Source of the DNA: CAVRZY01 sp963725415
Lineage (GTDB): Bacteria; Acidobacteriota; Terriglobia; Bryobacterales; Bryobacteraceae
DNA length: 51,270 nucleotides
NCBI GenBank assembly: GCA_963725415.1
Contig: CAVRZY010000169.1
Coordinates: forward strand, 1-51,270
Direction: 5' to 3'
Part shown: positions 16,719-25,262 of the stretch, one piece after another
How positions within the stretch are numbered: position 1 is the first letter of the stretch
Layout: each line of letters begins with the position of its first letter
Program-made: the position numbers and the translations under genes
Notes under the pieces: model-generated
Database searches by the model: none
Told to the model about the DNA's origin: nothing
The model's input: only the letters and a program-made list of their open reading frames with translations

Positions 16719-16804
16719 ACACCTATGTATCGGTAGCGAAAGGAGAAAGCTTTATACCGAGAAAATACTTGAGGCCCTCTCCGCCGGAGTCGCTTAGCTC
16801 CTGT

Positions 16805-17551
16805 CTAGATGCGATTAAACATTTCGACCACTTTTCGTAGCGATTTGTACTGCTTGATTAGGGGGACCATCTTGGCTTCGCGGGCGTCGATTTCCTGGGC
16901 GCGCTTGAGTACCTCGGCCGCGCGTTCCTGGGGAACGCTGACCACCCCATCTTCGCTGGCCACGATGATGTCGCCGGGTTTGACTGTCACACCGGCGCAC
17001 TCGACCGGGATCTGCCGGGCCACGCTGGCATACCGGCTCACGCTGCTGGAGGGAACCACGCCGCGAGCGTAAACCGGCAGGCCCAGGGCACGGATCTCCC
17101 CCACATCGCGGACGCTGCCGTCCAGGATCATGCCCGCCATCCCTCGCGCCTTGGCATCGGTAGCCATCAGGCCGCCCAGGGCGGCCACATCCAGGCTCTT
17201 CTCGATGACGATCACGCCGACTTCACCTTCTTTAGCGGTATCGATCATCTCAATGGAATGTTTGGCGCTGAGCTGCGCAGTGGCCTGTTCCGGAGGCGCG
17301 GGTCTCAGCAGGGCCGTAGCAGCGCGTCCCACGAAGGCGCCTGGGATCTGCGGCCGCATGTCGTGCGACATGAAGCCCCGCTTTCCTACCACCTGGTCAA
17401 CGGCGTCAGCCGCCGAGGCCACGGTGGTCTGCTTGAAACCGTCGATCAAGGGATCACTGGAGGCCGCCGGCTTGCGCGCGGCCTGGAAGCCGAGAGCAAA
17501 CAGCGCCAAGGCCAGTGAGGCAACGATGAGTGTTCGCCGAGTCAGGGTCAT
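16805..17551 (-). CDS. RraA-like protein with N-terminal membrane/signal segment
   Basis: A 248-residue member of the RraA / 4-hydroxy-4-methyl-2-oxoglutarate aldolase fold. Family marks are GRAATALLRPAPPEQATAQL, GGLMATDAKARGMAGMILDG, SVRDVGEIRALGLPVYARG and PGDIIVASEDGVVSVPQERA; G-x-L-(x)-x-A-x-x-x-G-x-x-G-x-V/I-x-D-G-x-x-R-D is the catalytic-type loop. The ATG at 17,551 is used because MTLTRRTLIVASLALALFALGF is a signal or anchor, with GGAG ten bases upstream. An exported RraA-like protein is unusual, since the known aldolases and RNase E inhibitors are cytoplasmic. It is either periplasmic or tethered. Function beyond the fold is not assignable. Confidence 0.8.
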   Translation of the reverse strand: MTLTRRTLIVASLALALFALGFQAARKPAASSDPLIDGFKQTTVASAADAVDQVVGKRGFMSHDMRPQIPGAFVGRAATALLRPAPPEQATAQLSAKHSIEMIDTAKEGEVGVIVIEKSLDVAALGGLMATDAKARGMAGMILDGSVRDVGEIRALGLPVYARGVVPSSSVSRYASVARQIPVECAGVTVKPGDIIVASEDGVVSVPQERAAEVLKRAQEIDAREAKMVPLIKQYKSLRKVVEMFNRI

Positions 17552-17603
17552 TGGGATCATCTCCATTCGAGTTTGGATTCGCCCTATTCTACACCGGAGG
17601 GTC

Positions 17604-17748
17604 ATGCCTCAGAAGGTGTGAAAAAATCGGCGGACAGGCGAAACCGCCTGTCCCACGGTGGCCTGAGCGCCTTGATTGCAGCGTGGGGCAGGCCGTTTGG
17701 CCTGCCACCCGCACCGCCGGAGCGATTTTTTCACAGCGTCTGAGGCAT
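17604..17748. repeat. Inverted-repeat (MITE-like) element with GCCTCAG ends, copy 2
   Basis: Twenty-six-base arms, 17,604-17,629 (ATGCCTCAGAAGGTGTGAAA AAATCG) and 17,723-17,748, are complementary with four mismatches, and two inner stems follow (GGACAGGCG/CGCCTGTCC; GGCAGGCCGTTTGGCCTGCC). The ends match the element at 7.2 kb. TACACCGGA occurs on both sides (17,590-17,598 and 17,749-17,757), like a target duplication, though five extra bases separate the left copy from the arm. The deformylase gene's stop codon overlaps the right-hand edge. Confidence 0.65.
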
Positions 17749-18296
17749 TACACCGGAAGCCAGGAGCCGGCAGCCGTCAGCTTCGGAGCGGCGAATCGGC
17801 GTTCGAACTCAGAACGAGTGGCAAAGCTGTGGCGGTCGAGGGCGCGATCGATCGCCAGGATACCGTCCAGGTGGTCCATCTCATGCTGGAGCAGCTCGGA
17901 GAGGGCGCCGCTAGCTTCCAGTCGCTGGGCAGCGCCCGTTCGGTCCAGGTACCGGACAGAAACCGACAGGGAACGCTCCAGGTAGACCAGCAGGTTGGGA
18001 AACGAGAAACAGTCATCCCAGAGCCGGAGCTTTTCGGCGCTCTGGCGTTCATAGGAGGGGTTGATCAGGCAGTAGAGCAGGCCGTCGAACTCCAGATAGA
18101 TGATGCGCTTCAGCTCGCCGATCTGGACGGCGCTGATACCGCGCCCGAAGCCGTGCGTGCGCCGGAACTCGTGGAGAGTCGCGCGCAGGTCGCGAAGAAT
18201 GAGCCTGGCCTCGGACGCCGAGGATACCGGCTCGGAGACGGTGCGCAACAGCGGATCGCCAAGTTCAAGGATGCGGCGGCCAGGCATAGCGACCAT
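17748..18296 (-). CDS. Peptide deformylase-like protein (divergent motif 2)
   Basis: A 182-residue protein of the polypeptide deformylase family, which removes the formyl group from nascent proteins. Motif 1 is GRGISAVQIG (usual GxGLAAxQ), motif 2 is WDDCFSFP (usual EGCLSxP), and motif 3 is QHEMDHLDG (usual QHExDHLxG), so the metal ligands Cys and two His and the catalytic Glu are present. The glutamate-glycine of motif 2 is replaced by Asp-Asp and the first motif has Ser for Ala. Such changes occur in secondary, poorly studied deformylase-like paralogues. The start may be M1 or M4. It is divergent from the second GHMP kinase 77 bases away. It may be a paralogue and not the housekeeping Def. 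Confidence 0.82.
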   Translation of the reverse strand: MVAMPGRRILELGDPLLRTVSEPVSSASEARLILRDLRATLHEFRRTHGFGRGISAVQIGELKRIIYLEFDGLLYCLINPSYERQSAEKLRLWDDCFSFPNLLVYLERSLSVSVRYLDRTGAAQRLEASGALSELLQHEMDHLDGILAIDRALDRHSFATRSEFERRFAAPKLTAAGSWLPV

Positions 18297-18373
18297 GGTA
18301 CCCGAACTTCGAGCTATAGTAGCTGTTTGTCCACTGCCTGAGGCTGGCCGCTCAGGAGTGGCCTCAGGTCAAT

Positions 18374-19378
18374 ATGAAAGTCACTGCCAAAGCGCCGTGC
18401 CGGGTAGACCTGGCGGGTGGAACCCTCGATATCTGGCCCTTGTACCTCTACCACGCCGGGGCGGTGACGGTGAATTTTGCCGTGGACCGCTACGCCAGTT
18501 GCGTGCTGGAAACGCGCCCGGACTCGCGGATTGTGCTCAGTTCGGAGGACCTGGGCGGCGAGGAGACCTTCGAATCGCTGGAGGCATTGCAGGCGGCCAA
18601 GAGGTACAAGCTGCCTCTGCCGGCCTATCTGATCAGATTCTTCGCGCCGCGGATGGGCTTTGAGCTTCGCATGGACTCGGAAGCGCCTTTGGGGGCGGGC
18701 ATCGCGGGCTCTTCCACGCTGATCATCGCGATCGTAAACACCCTGAGCCGGCTGACCGGGGCGGGCTACCCGCTCGAGCTCCTGCGGGAGATCTCCCAGA
18801 ACATCGAATCGCAGATCATCCGCGTTCCCACCGGCTCGCAAGATTACTATCCAGCCATGTACGGCGGTATGAACGCCATTGAGTTGGGGCCGGCGGGGAT
18901 TGTCCGGAAACCGATTGCGGTGGATCTGGACGATTTCAACGAGCGGATCGTGCTGGCCTACACGGGCGTACCCCGCGTTTCAGGGATCAACAACTGGGAA
19001 GTGATCAAGGCACACATCGATGGCGACCGCAAGGTGCACCGCAACTTCGACCAGATCGCGGCTATCGCGCAGGCCATGCGCGGCGCGCTGGAAGAGAGCG
19101 ACTGGAGCGAAGTGGGGCGGCTGTTGCGCGAGGAATGGGCCCATCGGCGGAGGAACGCTCCCGGAATCTCGACGCCGCTCATCGACCGTCTGGTTCAGGT
19201 CACGCGTTCGGCTGGGGCTATGGGCGCCAAAGCCTGTGGAGCTGGCGGCGGAGGCTGCGTCTTCTTTCTCGTCGAGCGTGGATCCAAGCCGAAGGTTTCC
19301 GCCCGCCTCGAGCGCGAGGGCGCCACGGTGCTGCCCGTACGAGTTGCCCCGGAAGGAGTGAAGACATTGATCCATTGA
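18374..19378 (+). CDS. GHMP-family kinase, second copy
   Basis: A 334-residue GHMP kinase with KAPCRVDLAGGTLDIWPLY at the N-terminus, the ATP loop PLGAGIAGSSTLIIAIVN, and the C-terminal motif KACGAGGGGCVFFLVE. It is only loosely like the kinase at 13.1 kb and is closer to the galactokinase/mevalonate-like and heptose-7-phosphate-kinase-like group found in Acidobacteria and Chloroflexi. The stop codon lies inside a CATTGA-word repeat. A short hairpin (cctgag...ctcagg) precedes the start and there is no strong ribosome site. Substrate unknown. Confidence 0.83.
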   Translation: MKVTAKAPCRVDLAGGTLDIWPLYLYHAGAVTVNFAVDRYASCVLETRPDSRIVLSSEDLGGEETFESLEALQAAKRYKLPLPAYLIRFFAPRMGFELRMDSEAPLGAGIAGSSTLIIAIVNTLSRLTGAGYPLELLREISQNIESQIIRVPTGSQDYYPAMYGGMNAIELGPAGIVRKPIAVDLDDFNERIVLAYTGVPRVSGINNWEVIKAHIDGDRKVHRNFDQIAAIAQAMRGALEESDWSEVGRLLREEWAHRRRNAPGISTPLIDRLVQVTRSAGAMGAKACGAGGGGCVFFLVERGSKPKVSARLEREGATVLPVRVAPEGVKTLIH

Positions 19379-19490
19379 TTCATTGAGTCATTGCAGCATT
19401 ACAGGAATGCGGCTTTCGCAGGATGGCCCAGTGAGCGGAACAGTGATTCAATGATTCAATCATTCAATGGTTCAATTCTCCAATGATCCA
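19370..19490. repeat. CATTGA-word repeat arms flanking the kinase 3' end
   Basis: The left array attgatccattgattcattg agtcattg and the right array (cagtgattcaatgattcaat cattcaatggttcaat) are inverted versions of the same six-base word, separated by about 50 bases. The array overlaps the GHMP kinase stop codon and reaches the start of the CPBP protease gene. The same words form a cleaner hairpin at 22.2 kb. Confidence 0.6.
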
Positions 19491-20336
19491 ATGGCGTGAT
19501 CGGTTGGGTGTCGGCCTGGCTCTCAAGGTGGGGGTATATGTCGTCCTTGGGCTGCTGGGGGTGTTTCTCTTCGCCCAGGTTCTGATGTTTGTCGGTGGGG
19601 ATGCCTGGTACTTGCTGGCCAGTGTGCTGGGGGTGTTTGCGGCTGCCACCGTCGCCAATGCCGTTGGGATGTGGATCTACGAGCGGGGGCGCTTGGCGGA
19701 CATCGGGTTCGCGTGGAACTCCGCCTCGGTGCGCAACCTGCTGTTGGGACTGGGCGGTGGAATCGTCGGAGCCGCTCTTGTTCTGGGTGGGCCGCTGCTG
19801 GCGGGGTGCGCGGAACTATCCAAGACTCCCCAGAGCGGGGGAAGCCTCATGTTTTTTCTGGTACTGCTCCTGTTCGGCGCCGTCGGAGAGGAGATGCTTT
19901 TCCACGGGTACGGGTTTCAGGTATTGTTAGGCGCGCTGGGGCCCTGGGCTACCATCCTCCCGGTAAGCTGTCTGTTCGCCTGGCTCATTCCTCGAATCTG
20001 GGCGCGTCGCCGCTGGGGCTAGCCAACACGACCGGCTGGGGCGTGCTGCTGGGCTATGCCTTCTGGCGCAGTGGCGACCTGTGGCTTCCTATCGGGCTGC
20101 ACGTGGGTTGGAACTGGACCCTGCCGCTGTTCGGCGCCACACTGAGCGGGTTTAAAATGAATGTAACGGGCTACGCCATGAGTTGGAAAATCGGGCTGTT
20201 GTGGAGCGGCGGAGAATACGGCCCGGAAGCCGGCGTCCTGACGTCCGGAGTACTGGTTGTCCTGTTCGTCTACCTGTTGAAGGCGCCCATCCGGCGCCAG
20301 GATGCATTCCTGTTGCGTGCCCGCGGGGAGGCTTAG
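19483..20336 (+). CDS. CPBP-family intramembrane metalloprotease, frameshifted
   Basis: A membrane protein of about 280 residues with several hydrophobic helices. The CPBP (Abi) motif 1 is EEMLFHGYGFQVLLG, a variant of EExxxRG in which Arg is replaced by His; motif 2 is FALAHSSN and motif 3 is LPIGLHVGWNW. Between them a single-base frame change near 19,985-19,990 separates the upstream text (ending VSCLFAW) from the downstream text (LAHSSNLGASPLGLANTTGW). The family includes Rce1-like prenyl-protein proteases and bacteriocin-immunity proteins; in bacteria the role is often unknown. The start ATG lies just after the CATTGA repeat and has no clear ribosome site. It ends one base before the next gene (ATG overlap-type coupling). 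Confidence 0.75.
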
Positions 20337-21122
20337 ATGCCCGCGAGGATCCTTCCGGCCGCTCTGCTGGGCATCTCGCTGTTGCCGGCTGAGGATGTAA
20401 AACTGGGGCCCGAGGAGCGGGTGCTGTTGATCCGAGGCTTGACGGCGGAGTACGCCACCGTGAAAGCCTTTCTACCGCGTTCCAGGAAAGCTCTCTCATT
20501 TGAAAGCAACGGGACCTACGACAAGAAGCAGTGGGAGACGGTGGGCAGGGAGTACGGGCCTGCGGCGCGGCTCGGAGACCTGGTGCAGATCACCAAGATC
20601 GACATCGAGAGCGACAAGCTTGTCTTCGAGATCAACGGCGGCTTCAAGGGCGGTCGCAAATGGTACGAGCGTGTCGAGGTTGGGATGGGGACGCGCACCA
20701 CGCCCCTTGGCAGGGACCAATCGAACGCCATGGGCGGCACTACGATCGCCCTGCTGTTTCACAAGCCGTTGCCTCCTCTGAAAACCGAGGAGGTCAAGAA
20801 AATGCTGGCCCCCATCCTGGATTTCGAGAAACGGTCGGCGACCCAAAGCTACGTAGAAAGCCTGCCGCCGGAGATCCAGAAAGCGGTCAAGGAGAACAGA
20901 GCCATCGAGGGGATGGACCGGGACCAGGTGCTGCTGGCGCTGGGCAAGCCGGTGCGCAAGGTGCGCGAGACCATCGAGGGCGAAGAGACCGAGGATTGGA
21001 TCTACGGGACGCCGCCCGGCCGCATTGTCTTTGTCACCTTCAAGGGAAACAAGGTAATCAAGGTCAAAGAGACCTACGCGGGGTTGGGCTCCGAGGCGCC
21101 CACTCTGCCGCCGCCCCGTTAA
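20337..21122 (+). CDS. Exported protein with BamE/SmpA-like C-terminal part, unknown role
   Basis: A 261-residue protein. The N-terminus (MPARILPAALLGISLLPAED) looks like a short signal. The middle part (GDLVQITKIDIESDKLVFEING) is a beta-rich domain, and the C-terminal part (IEGMDRDQVLLALGKPVRKV then EDWIYG and GRIVFVTFKGNKVIKVKE) resembles the SmpA/OmlA (BamE) fold used in outer-membrane assembly. It is conserved in Acidobacteria as far as I recall, but no function is established. It starts directly after the CPBP gene and is followed by GAPDH after 80 bases. Confidence 0.68.
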   Translation: MPARILPAALLGISLLPAEDVKLGPEERVLLIRGLTAEYATVKAFLPRSRKALSFESNGTYDKKQWETVGREYGPAARLGDLVQITKIDIESDKLVFEINGGFKGGRKWYERVEVGMGTRTTPLGRDQSNAMGGTTIALLFHKPLPPLKTEEVKKMLAPILDFEKRSATQSYVESLPPEIQKAVKENRAIEGMDRDQVLLALGKPVRKVRETIEGEETEDWIYGTPPGRIVFVTFKGNKVIKVKETYAGLGSEAPTLPPPR

Positions 21123-21203
21123 GCCAAGCAGTGCGCCTCCTTTGCTATCATTAAGAGTGATCCAAGTACCCCCTCATTAGAAAGAGACTAGGAGAGTATC
21201 CGA

Positions 21204-22211
21204 ATGGCAATCAAGGTTGGAATCAACGGCTTTGGCCGGATCGGCCGCAACGTGGTGCGTGCAGGCCTCCACGAGGAAGGGATCGAGTGGGTGGCGGCGA
21301 ATGACCTCACCGATACCAAAACGCTAGCTCACCTGCTGAAGTACGACTCCGTTCTGGGGCCCCTGAAGGCCGAGGTGAAGGCGGAGGGCGACACGATCGC
21401 GGTGGACGGCGCAAGGATCAAGGTGTTTGCGATCAAGGATCCCGCCGAGCTTCCTTGGGAGTCGCTGGGCGTGGAGATCGTGATCGAATCGACCGGCAAG
21501 TTCACGGAGGCGGCGCAGGCCGCTAAGCATCTGCGCGGGCCGGTGAAGAAGGTCATCATCTCGGCCCCCGCCAAGAACGAGGACATCACCCTGGTGCTGG
21601 GCGTCAATGAGAACATGTACGACCCCGCCAAGCACAAGATCATCTCCAATGCCTCGTGCACGACCAACTGCCTGGCGCCTGTGGTCAAGGTGTTGCACGA
21701 CACTTTTGGGATCGAGAAAGGTTCGATGACCACGATCCACAGCTACACCAACGATCAAAACGTCCTGGACTTCCCGCACAAGGACCTGCGGCGGGCGCGG
21801 GCCGCGGCCATCAACCTAATCCCCACCACCACCGGAGCCGCCAAGGCCATCGGGCTGGTCATTCCCGAGCTGAAGGGCAAGATGGACGGTTATGCCCTGC
21901 GCGTGCCGACCCCCAACGTCTCGGTAGTGGATCTGGTGGTAGTCACCGCCAAGCCGACCACGACCGAGGAAGTGAACGGAGCGCTCAAGAAGGCCGCCGA
22001 GGGCGAGCTGAAGGGCATCCTGGGCTACACGGAAGACCCCGTGGTCTCCACCGACATGATGCACAACCCCAACAGCTCGATCGTGGATGCCGGCCTGACA
22101 AAGGTGATCGGTGGGAACCTGGTGAAAGTCGTCTCCTGGTACGACAACGAGTGGGCTTACTCGCTCCGCGTCGTGGACCTGATCAAGTTCCTGGCCGCAA
22201 AAGGGCTCTGA
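21204..22211 (+). CDS. gap: Glyceraldehyde-3-phosphate dehydrogenase
   Basis: The glycolytic enzyme that oxidises and phosphorylates glyceraldehyde 3-phosphate with NAD(P). It is a full-length, intact 335-residue form: the dinucleotide site is GINGFGRIGRNVVRA, the catalytic cysteine is C152 in SNASCTTNCLAPV, and the C-terminal markers are SWYDNEWAYSLRVVDLI. AGGAGAG lies nine bases before the ATG. The gene stands alone, with a CATTGA-type hairpin right after its stop that probably acts as a terminator. Confidence 0.97.
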   Translation: MAIKVGINGFGRIGRNVVRAGLHEEGIEWVAANDLTDTKTLAHLLKYDSVLGPLKAEVKAEGDTIAVDGARIKVFAIKDPAELPWESLGVEIVIESTGKFTEAAQAAKHLRGPVKKVIISAPAKNEDITLVLGVNENMYDPAKHKIISNASCTTNCLAPVVKVLHDTFGIEKGSMTTIHSYTNDQNVLDFPHKDLRRARAAAINLIPTTTGAAKAIGLVIPELKGKMDGYALRVPTPNVSVVDLVVVTAKPTTTEEVNGALKKAAEGELKGILGYTEDPVVSTDMMHNPNSSIVDAGLTKVIGGNLVKVVSWYDNEWAYSLRVVDLIKFLAAKGL

Positions 22212-22213
22212 GG

Positions 22214-22319
22214 AATTGAATCATTGACGATTGGATCATTGACGATTGAACCGTCGAAGCAGCAGCGCGCTGCCCGGTTCTAATCAATCGTCAATGATTC
22301 AATCGTCAATGGCTCAATT
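22214..22319. terminator. Long CATTGA-word hairpin after gap
   Basis: Arms 22,214-22,249 and 22,284-22,319 are reverse complements at 33 of 36 positions, built from the word CATTGACGATTG, with a 34-base loop. The hairpin starts three bases after the gap stop and its right arm enters the 3' end of the converging isocitrate dehydrogenase gene, so it could end transcription from both sides. No T-run follows, so a REP-like role is also possible. Confidence 0.6.
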
Positions 22320-23340
22320 CTGATCGGCTCAATGACTCAATTCTCTTGACCACCGCATCCGTGAACTCGGTGGTGGAAGCTGAGCCGCCCACGTCCGGAG
22401 TCAGGGATCGGCCCTCTGCGTAGGCATGCTCGATGGCGTATTGCAGCCTTTGAGCGGCCTCGCGCTCGCCCAGATAGTTGAGCATCAGGACGGCCGACTG
22501 CATCAGCGCGGTGGGGTTGGCCAGGCCTTTGCCGGCGATGTCGGGCGCGCTCCCATGCACGGCCTCAAACACGGCGGTGTTCTCGCCCAGATTCGCTCCC
22601 GGCACAATCCCCAGCCCTCCCACCAGGCCTGCCGCAAGATCCGACACGATGTCGCCATAAAGGTTCGGCATCAGGAGCACGTCGAAGGTTTCCGGCCGCA
22701 TCACCATCTGCATCGAGGCGTTGTCCACGATCAGCTCGTTGTACTGGATGTCGGGGTACTGGCTGGCCACCTCGCGGCAACAGCGCAGGAACAGGCCGTC
22801 GCCGAGCTTCATGATGTTCGCCTTGTGCACCGCGGTGATCAGGCGCCGTCCCTCACGCCGGGCGTAGGCGAAGGCGTAGCGGGCGATGCGCAGCGAAGCC
22901 ACGCGAGTGATCACTTTCAGACTCGTCACTACATCCGGCACCACCTCGTGCTCCAGGCCGGCGTACAGGTCCTCGGTGTTCTCCCGGAACATCACCATGT
23001 CGATGTACACGTCGCTGTAGCGCGTCTTGATGCCGGGAAAGCTCTTCACCGGGCGAAAATTGGCGAACAAGTCCAGCTTCTTGCGCAAAGCCACATTGAC
23101 GCTCTGGAATCCCCCCGCGATGGGCGTGGTAACGGGCCCCTTCAGCCCCACGCGAGTGCGCCGGATGGAATCCAGTACGGCGTCGGGCAACTCCTGGCCG
23201 GATTGCTCGATGATCTTGGCGCTCAGCTCGACCCGCTCCCACTGGATCGGGACGCCGGTGGCTTCCACTGCGCGAACCGTAGCGTCGGCCACTTCCGGCC
23301 CGATTCCGTCTCCGGGGATTAACGTAACCTGGTGGGGCAC
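22306..23340 (-). CDS. NAD-dependent isocitrate dehydrogenase (IDH/IPMDH family)
   Basis: A beta-decarboxylating dehydrogenase of 344 residues. Marks: TLIPGDGIGPEV, SVNVALRKKLDLFANFRPVK, VIDMVMFRENTEDLYAGLEH (read as YIDMVMFRENTEDL), VHKANIMKLGDGLF, and the metal/NAD segment LLMPNLYGDIVSDLAAGLVG. The serine-asparagine pair in SVNVALRK and the NANFRPVKSFPG-like text fit NAD-isocitrate dehydrogenase more than 3-isopropylmalate dehydrogenase; no leu genes are near. I use the GTG at 23,340 because the longer frame runs into the purH start region. A weak GAGATT precedes it. It is divergent from purH across about 50 bases. Isopropylmalate or homoisocitrate use cannot be excluded. Confidence 0.86.
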   Translation of the reverse strand: MPHQVTLIPGDGIGPEVADATVRAVEATGVPIQWERVELSAKIIEQSGQELPDAVLDSIRRTRVGLKGPVTTPIAGGFQSVNVALRKKLDLFANFRPVKSFPGIKTRYSDVYIDMVMFRENTEDLYAGLEHEVVPDVVTSLKVITRVASLRIARYAFAYARREGRRLITAVHKANIMKLGDGLFLRCCREVASQYPDIQYNELIVDNASMQMVMRPETFDVLLMPNLYGDIVSDLAAGLVGGLGIVPGANLGENTAVFEAVHGSAPDIAGKGLANPTALMQSAVLMLNYLGEREAAQRLQYAIEHAYAEGRSLTPDVGGSASTTEFTDAVVKRIESLSRSELSH

Positions 23341-23391
23341 AATCTCATTATCAGCGACCCGCCAGAACCCTGTGTGGCACAATGAGAGTCC

Positions 23392-24932
23392 ATGGCGAAG
23401 ATTCAGCGGGTTTTGATCAGTGTCACAGAGAAAGACGGGAATCGCCGAGTTCGCCCGCGGGTTACACCAGTTCGGCGCAGAGATCATTTCTACCGGCGGG
23501 ACTGCGCAGACACTGCGACAGGCGGGGCTGCCGGTGCGTGACGTGTCGGAAGTGACTGGGTTCCCGGAAATGCTGGACGGGCGGGTGAAGACCACGCACC
23601 CGAGAATCCTGGGAGGGATTCTGGCCATCCGCAGTGACCCGGAGCATCAGCAGGCGCTGGCGACGCACGGCATTCCCGGCATCGACATGGTGGTGGTGAA
23701 CCTCTATGCCTTCGAGGAAGTTGCCGCTCGCGAGGGAGCAAGCCTCCAGGAACTGATCGAAAACATCGACATCGGCGGGCCCACGCTGATCCGCGCGGCG
23801 GCCAAGAATTACCAGGACGTGGCCGTGGTAGTGTCTCCGGCGGATTACCCAGACGATTCTTCGAAGAACTGCAGGCCAGTGGCGGAGAGTTGTCGCTGGA
23901 GACACGCTGGCGGCTGGCGTTGAAAGCCTTCCGGCTGACTGCCGACTACGATCGGACCATCAGCGCCCGCCTGAGCAAAGTTGGAGGTTCGCCCAGGATG
24001 GCCTGCCCTCCGTGCTGGATCTGCGCGCGGACCGGGCGCTCGAGCTGCGCTACGGCGAGAACCCGCACCAATCGGCGGCGCTTTACTCCGACCGGCGACG
24101 CGGCATCGCGGGCGCCCAGCAGCTCCATGGCAAGGAGCTTTCCTACAACAACCTGGTGGACCTCGACTCCGCCTGGCAGCTCGTTTCGGAATTCGACCTG
24201 CCGGCCTCGGCCATCATCAAGCACACCAACCCCTGCGGGTGCGCCGAGCAGTCCAGCCTCGCGGAAAGCTACCGCAAAGCGTTCGAGTGCGACCCGGTTT
24301 CGGCCTACGGCGGCGTGCTGGCCTTCAACCGCCCCCTGGACGAAGAGACGGCGCGAGAGATCGCCAAGACCTTTATCGAAGCCATTGCCGCGCCTGATTA
24401 CTCGCCCGAGGCGCTAGCGGTGCTGCGCAGCAGGAGAAACCTCCGGCTGCTGAAAGTGCTCGATCCCCAGCGCGACGAGTTGGTGATCAAGTCCATCAGC
24501 GGCGGCTTTCTGGCGCAAACCGCGGACCTCCACCGGCTGGACCGCGCCCAGGCCCAAGTCAAGACCCAGCGCCCGCCCAGCGAAGAGGAGTGGGCGGGCT
24601 TGCTTTTCGGCTGGAAGGTGGTCAAGCACGTCAAGTCCAACGCTATCGTGTACGCCAGAGCCGGCCAGACCGTGGCGGTGGGCGCTGGCCAGATGAGCCG
24701 GGTCGATTCCGTCAAGGTCGGGGCGATGAAGGCCGTGCTGCCTCTCCAAGGTACGATGCTGGCTTCCGACGCCTTCTTCCCCTTCCCCGACGGAGTCGAG
24801 GAAGCCGCCCGCCACGCCGTCACCGCGGTGATCCAACCCGGCGGCTCGGTGCGGGATCAAGAAGTGATCGCAGCGGCCGACCGGCTGGGGCTGGCCATGG
24901 TGTTCACCGGCGTCCGCCACTTCCGGCATTAG
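23392..24932 (+). CDS. purH: Bifunctional PurH (AICAR transformylase / IMP cyclohydrolase), frameshifted
   Basis: It catalyses the last two steps of purine synthesis, from AICAR to IMP. The start at 23,392 reads MAKIQRVLISVTEK. The cyclohydrolase half has STGGTAQTL, TGFPEMLDGRVKTTHP and ENIDIGGPTLIRAAAKN; the transformylase half has RYGENPHQSAALY, IKHTNPCGCA, PVSAYGGVLAFNRP and, at the end, IQPGGSVRDQEVI. Three frame changes are needed: near 23,418, near 23,855, and near 23,990-24,005. An essential enzyme broken three times is far more likely to be a consensus-sequence artefact than a pseudogene. The long conserved blocks on both sides of each break support that. It stands alone, divergent from the isocitrate dehydrogenase gene. 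Confidence 0.9.
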
Positions 24933-25262
24933 AACGCACTTTCGACGCGTGCGGCGACAGGAAGACCGTGCTGCGCTGTGTGCGCAGCAGCTCGGGTTCG
25001 GCGTCATACCGGGTGCAGTCCGCGCCGGCTCCGAGAAAACTCCGGAGCGGCTGAACCAACTTGGCCTGCCTGAGTGCGGTAGTTTCCCGGCGCGCCTGGT
25101 TTTGAGTGATGTTATAATACTAGCCAAGCGGGCATTTTAAGTGAGACTTCCCTGGTCGATCGGGGAGTCGAACACCCTCCTACCGTCCCGCCGACCGGCG
25201 GGCAATCTGGCCGTTGCGCCTGAGTGCTATCAAGATGTCCCGCGTTTGAAAGGACGCTTCAC
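24933..25262. other. Intergenic region with possible extended -10 promoter
   Basis: A 330-base gap with no convincing gene. TGTTATAAT at 25,110-25,118 fits an extended -10 element; no -35 is seen 17 bases upstream. A stem-like accgtcccgccgaccggcgg gc lies at about 25,180-25,202, before the next ribosome site (AAAGGA). Confidence 0.4.

Noticed and set aside
17590..17757. TACACCGGA on both sides of the 17.6-kb element as proof of transposition
   Set aside because: Five additional bases lie between the left copy and the inverted arm, so it is not a clean target duplication; treated only as suggestive.
22284..22320. Classic Rho-independent terminator after gap
   Set aside because: The hairpin is long but no T-run follows it, so only a hairpin-type end or processing site is claimed.
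25150..25200. A tRNA T-arm-like word (reverse strand GTGTTCGACTCCC)
   Set aside because: The stems do not pair properly and no anticodon arm or acceptor stem can be drawn.
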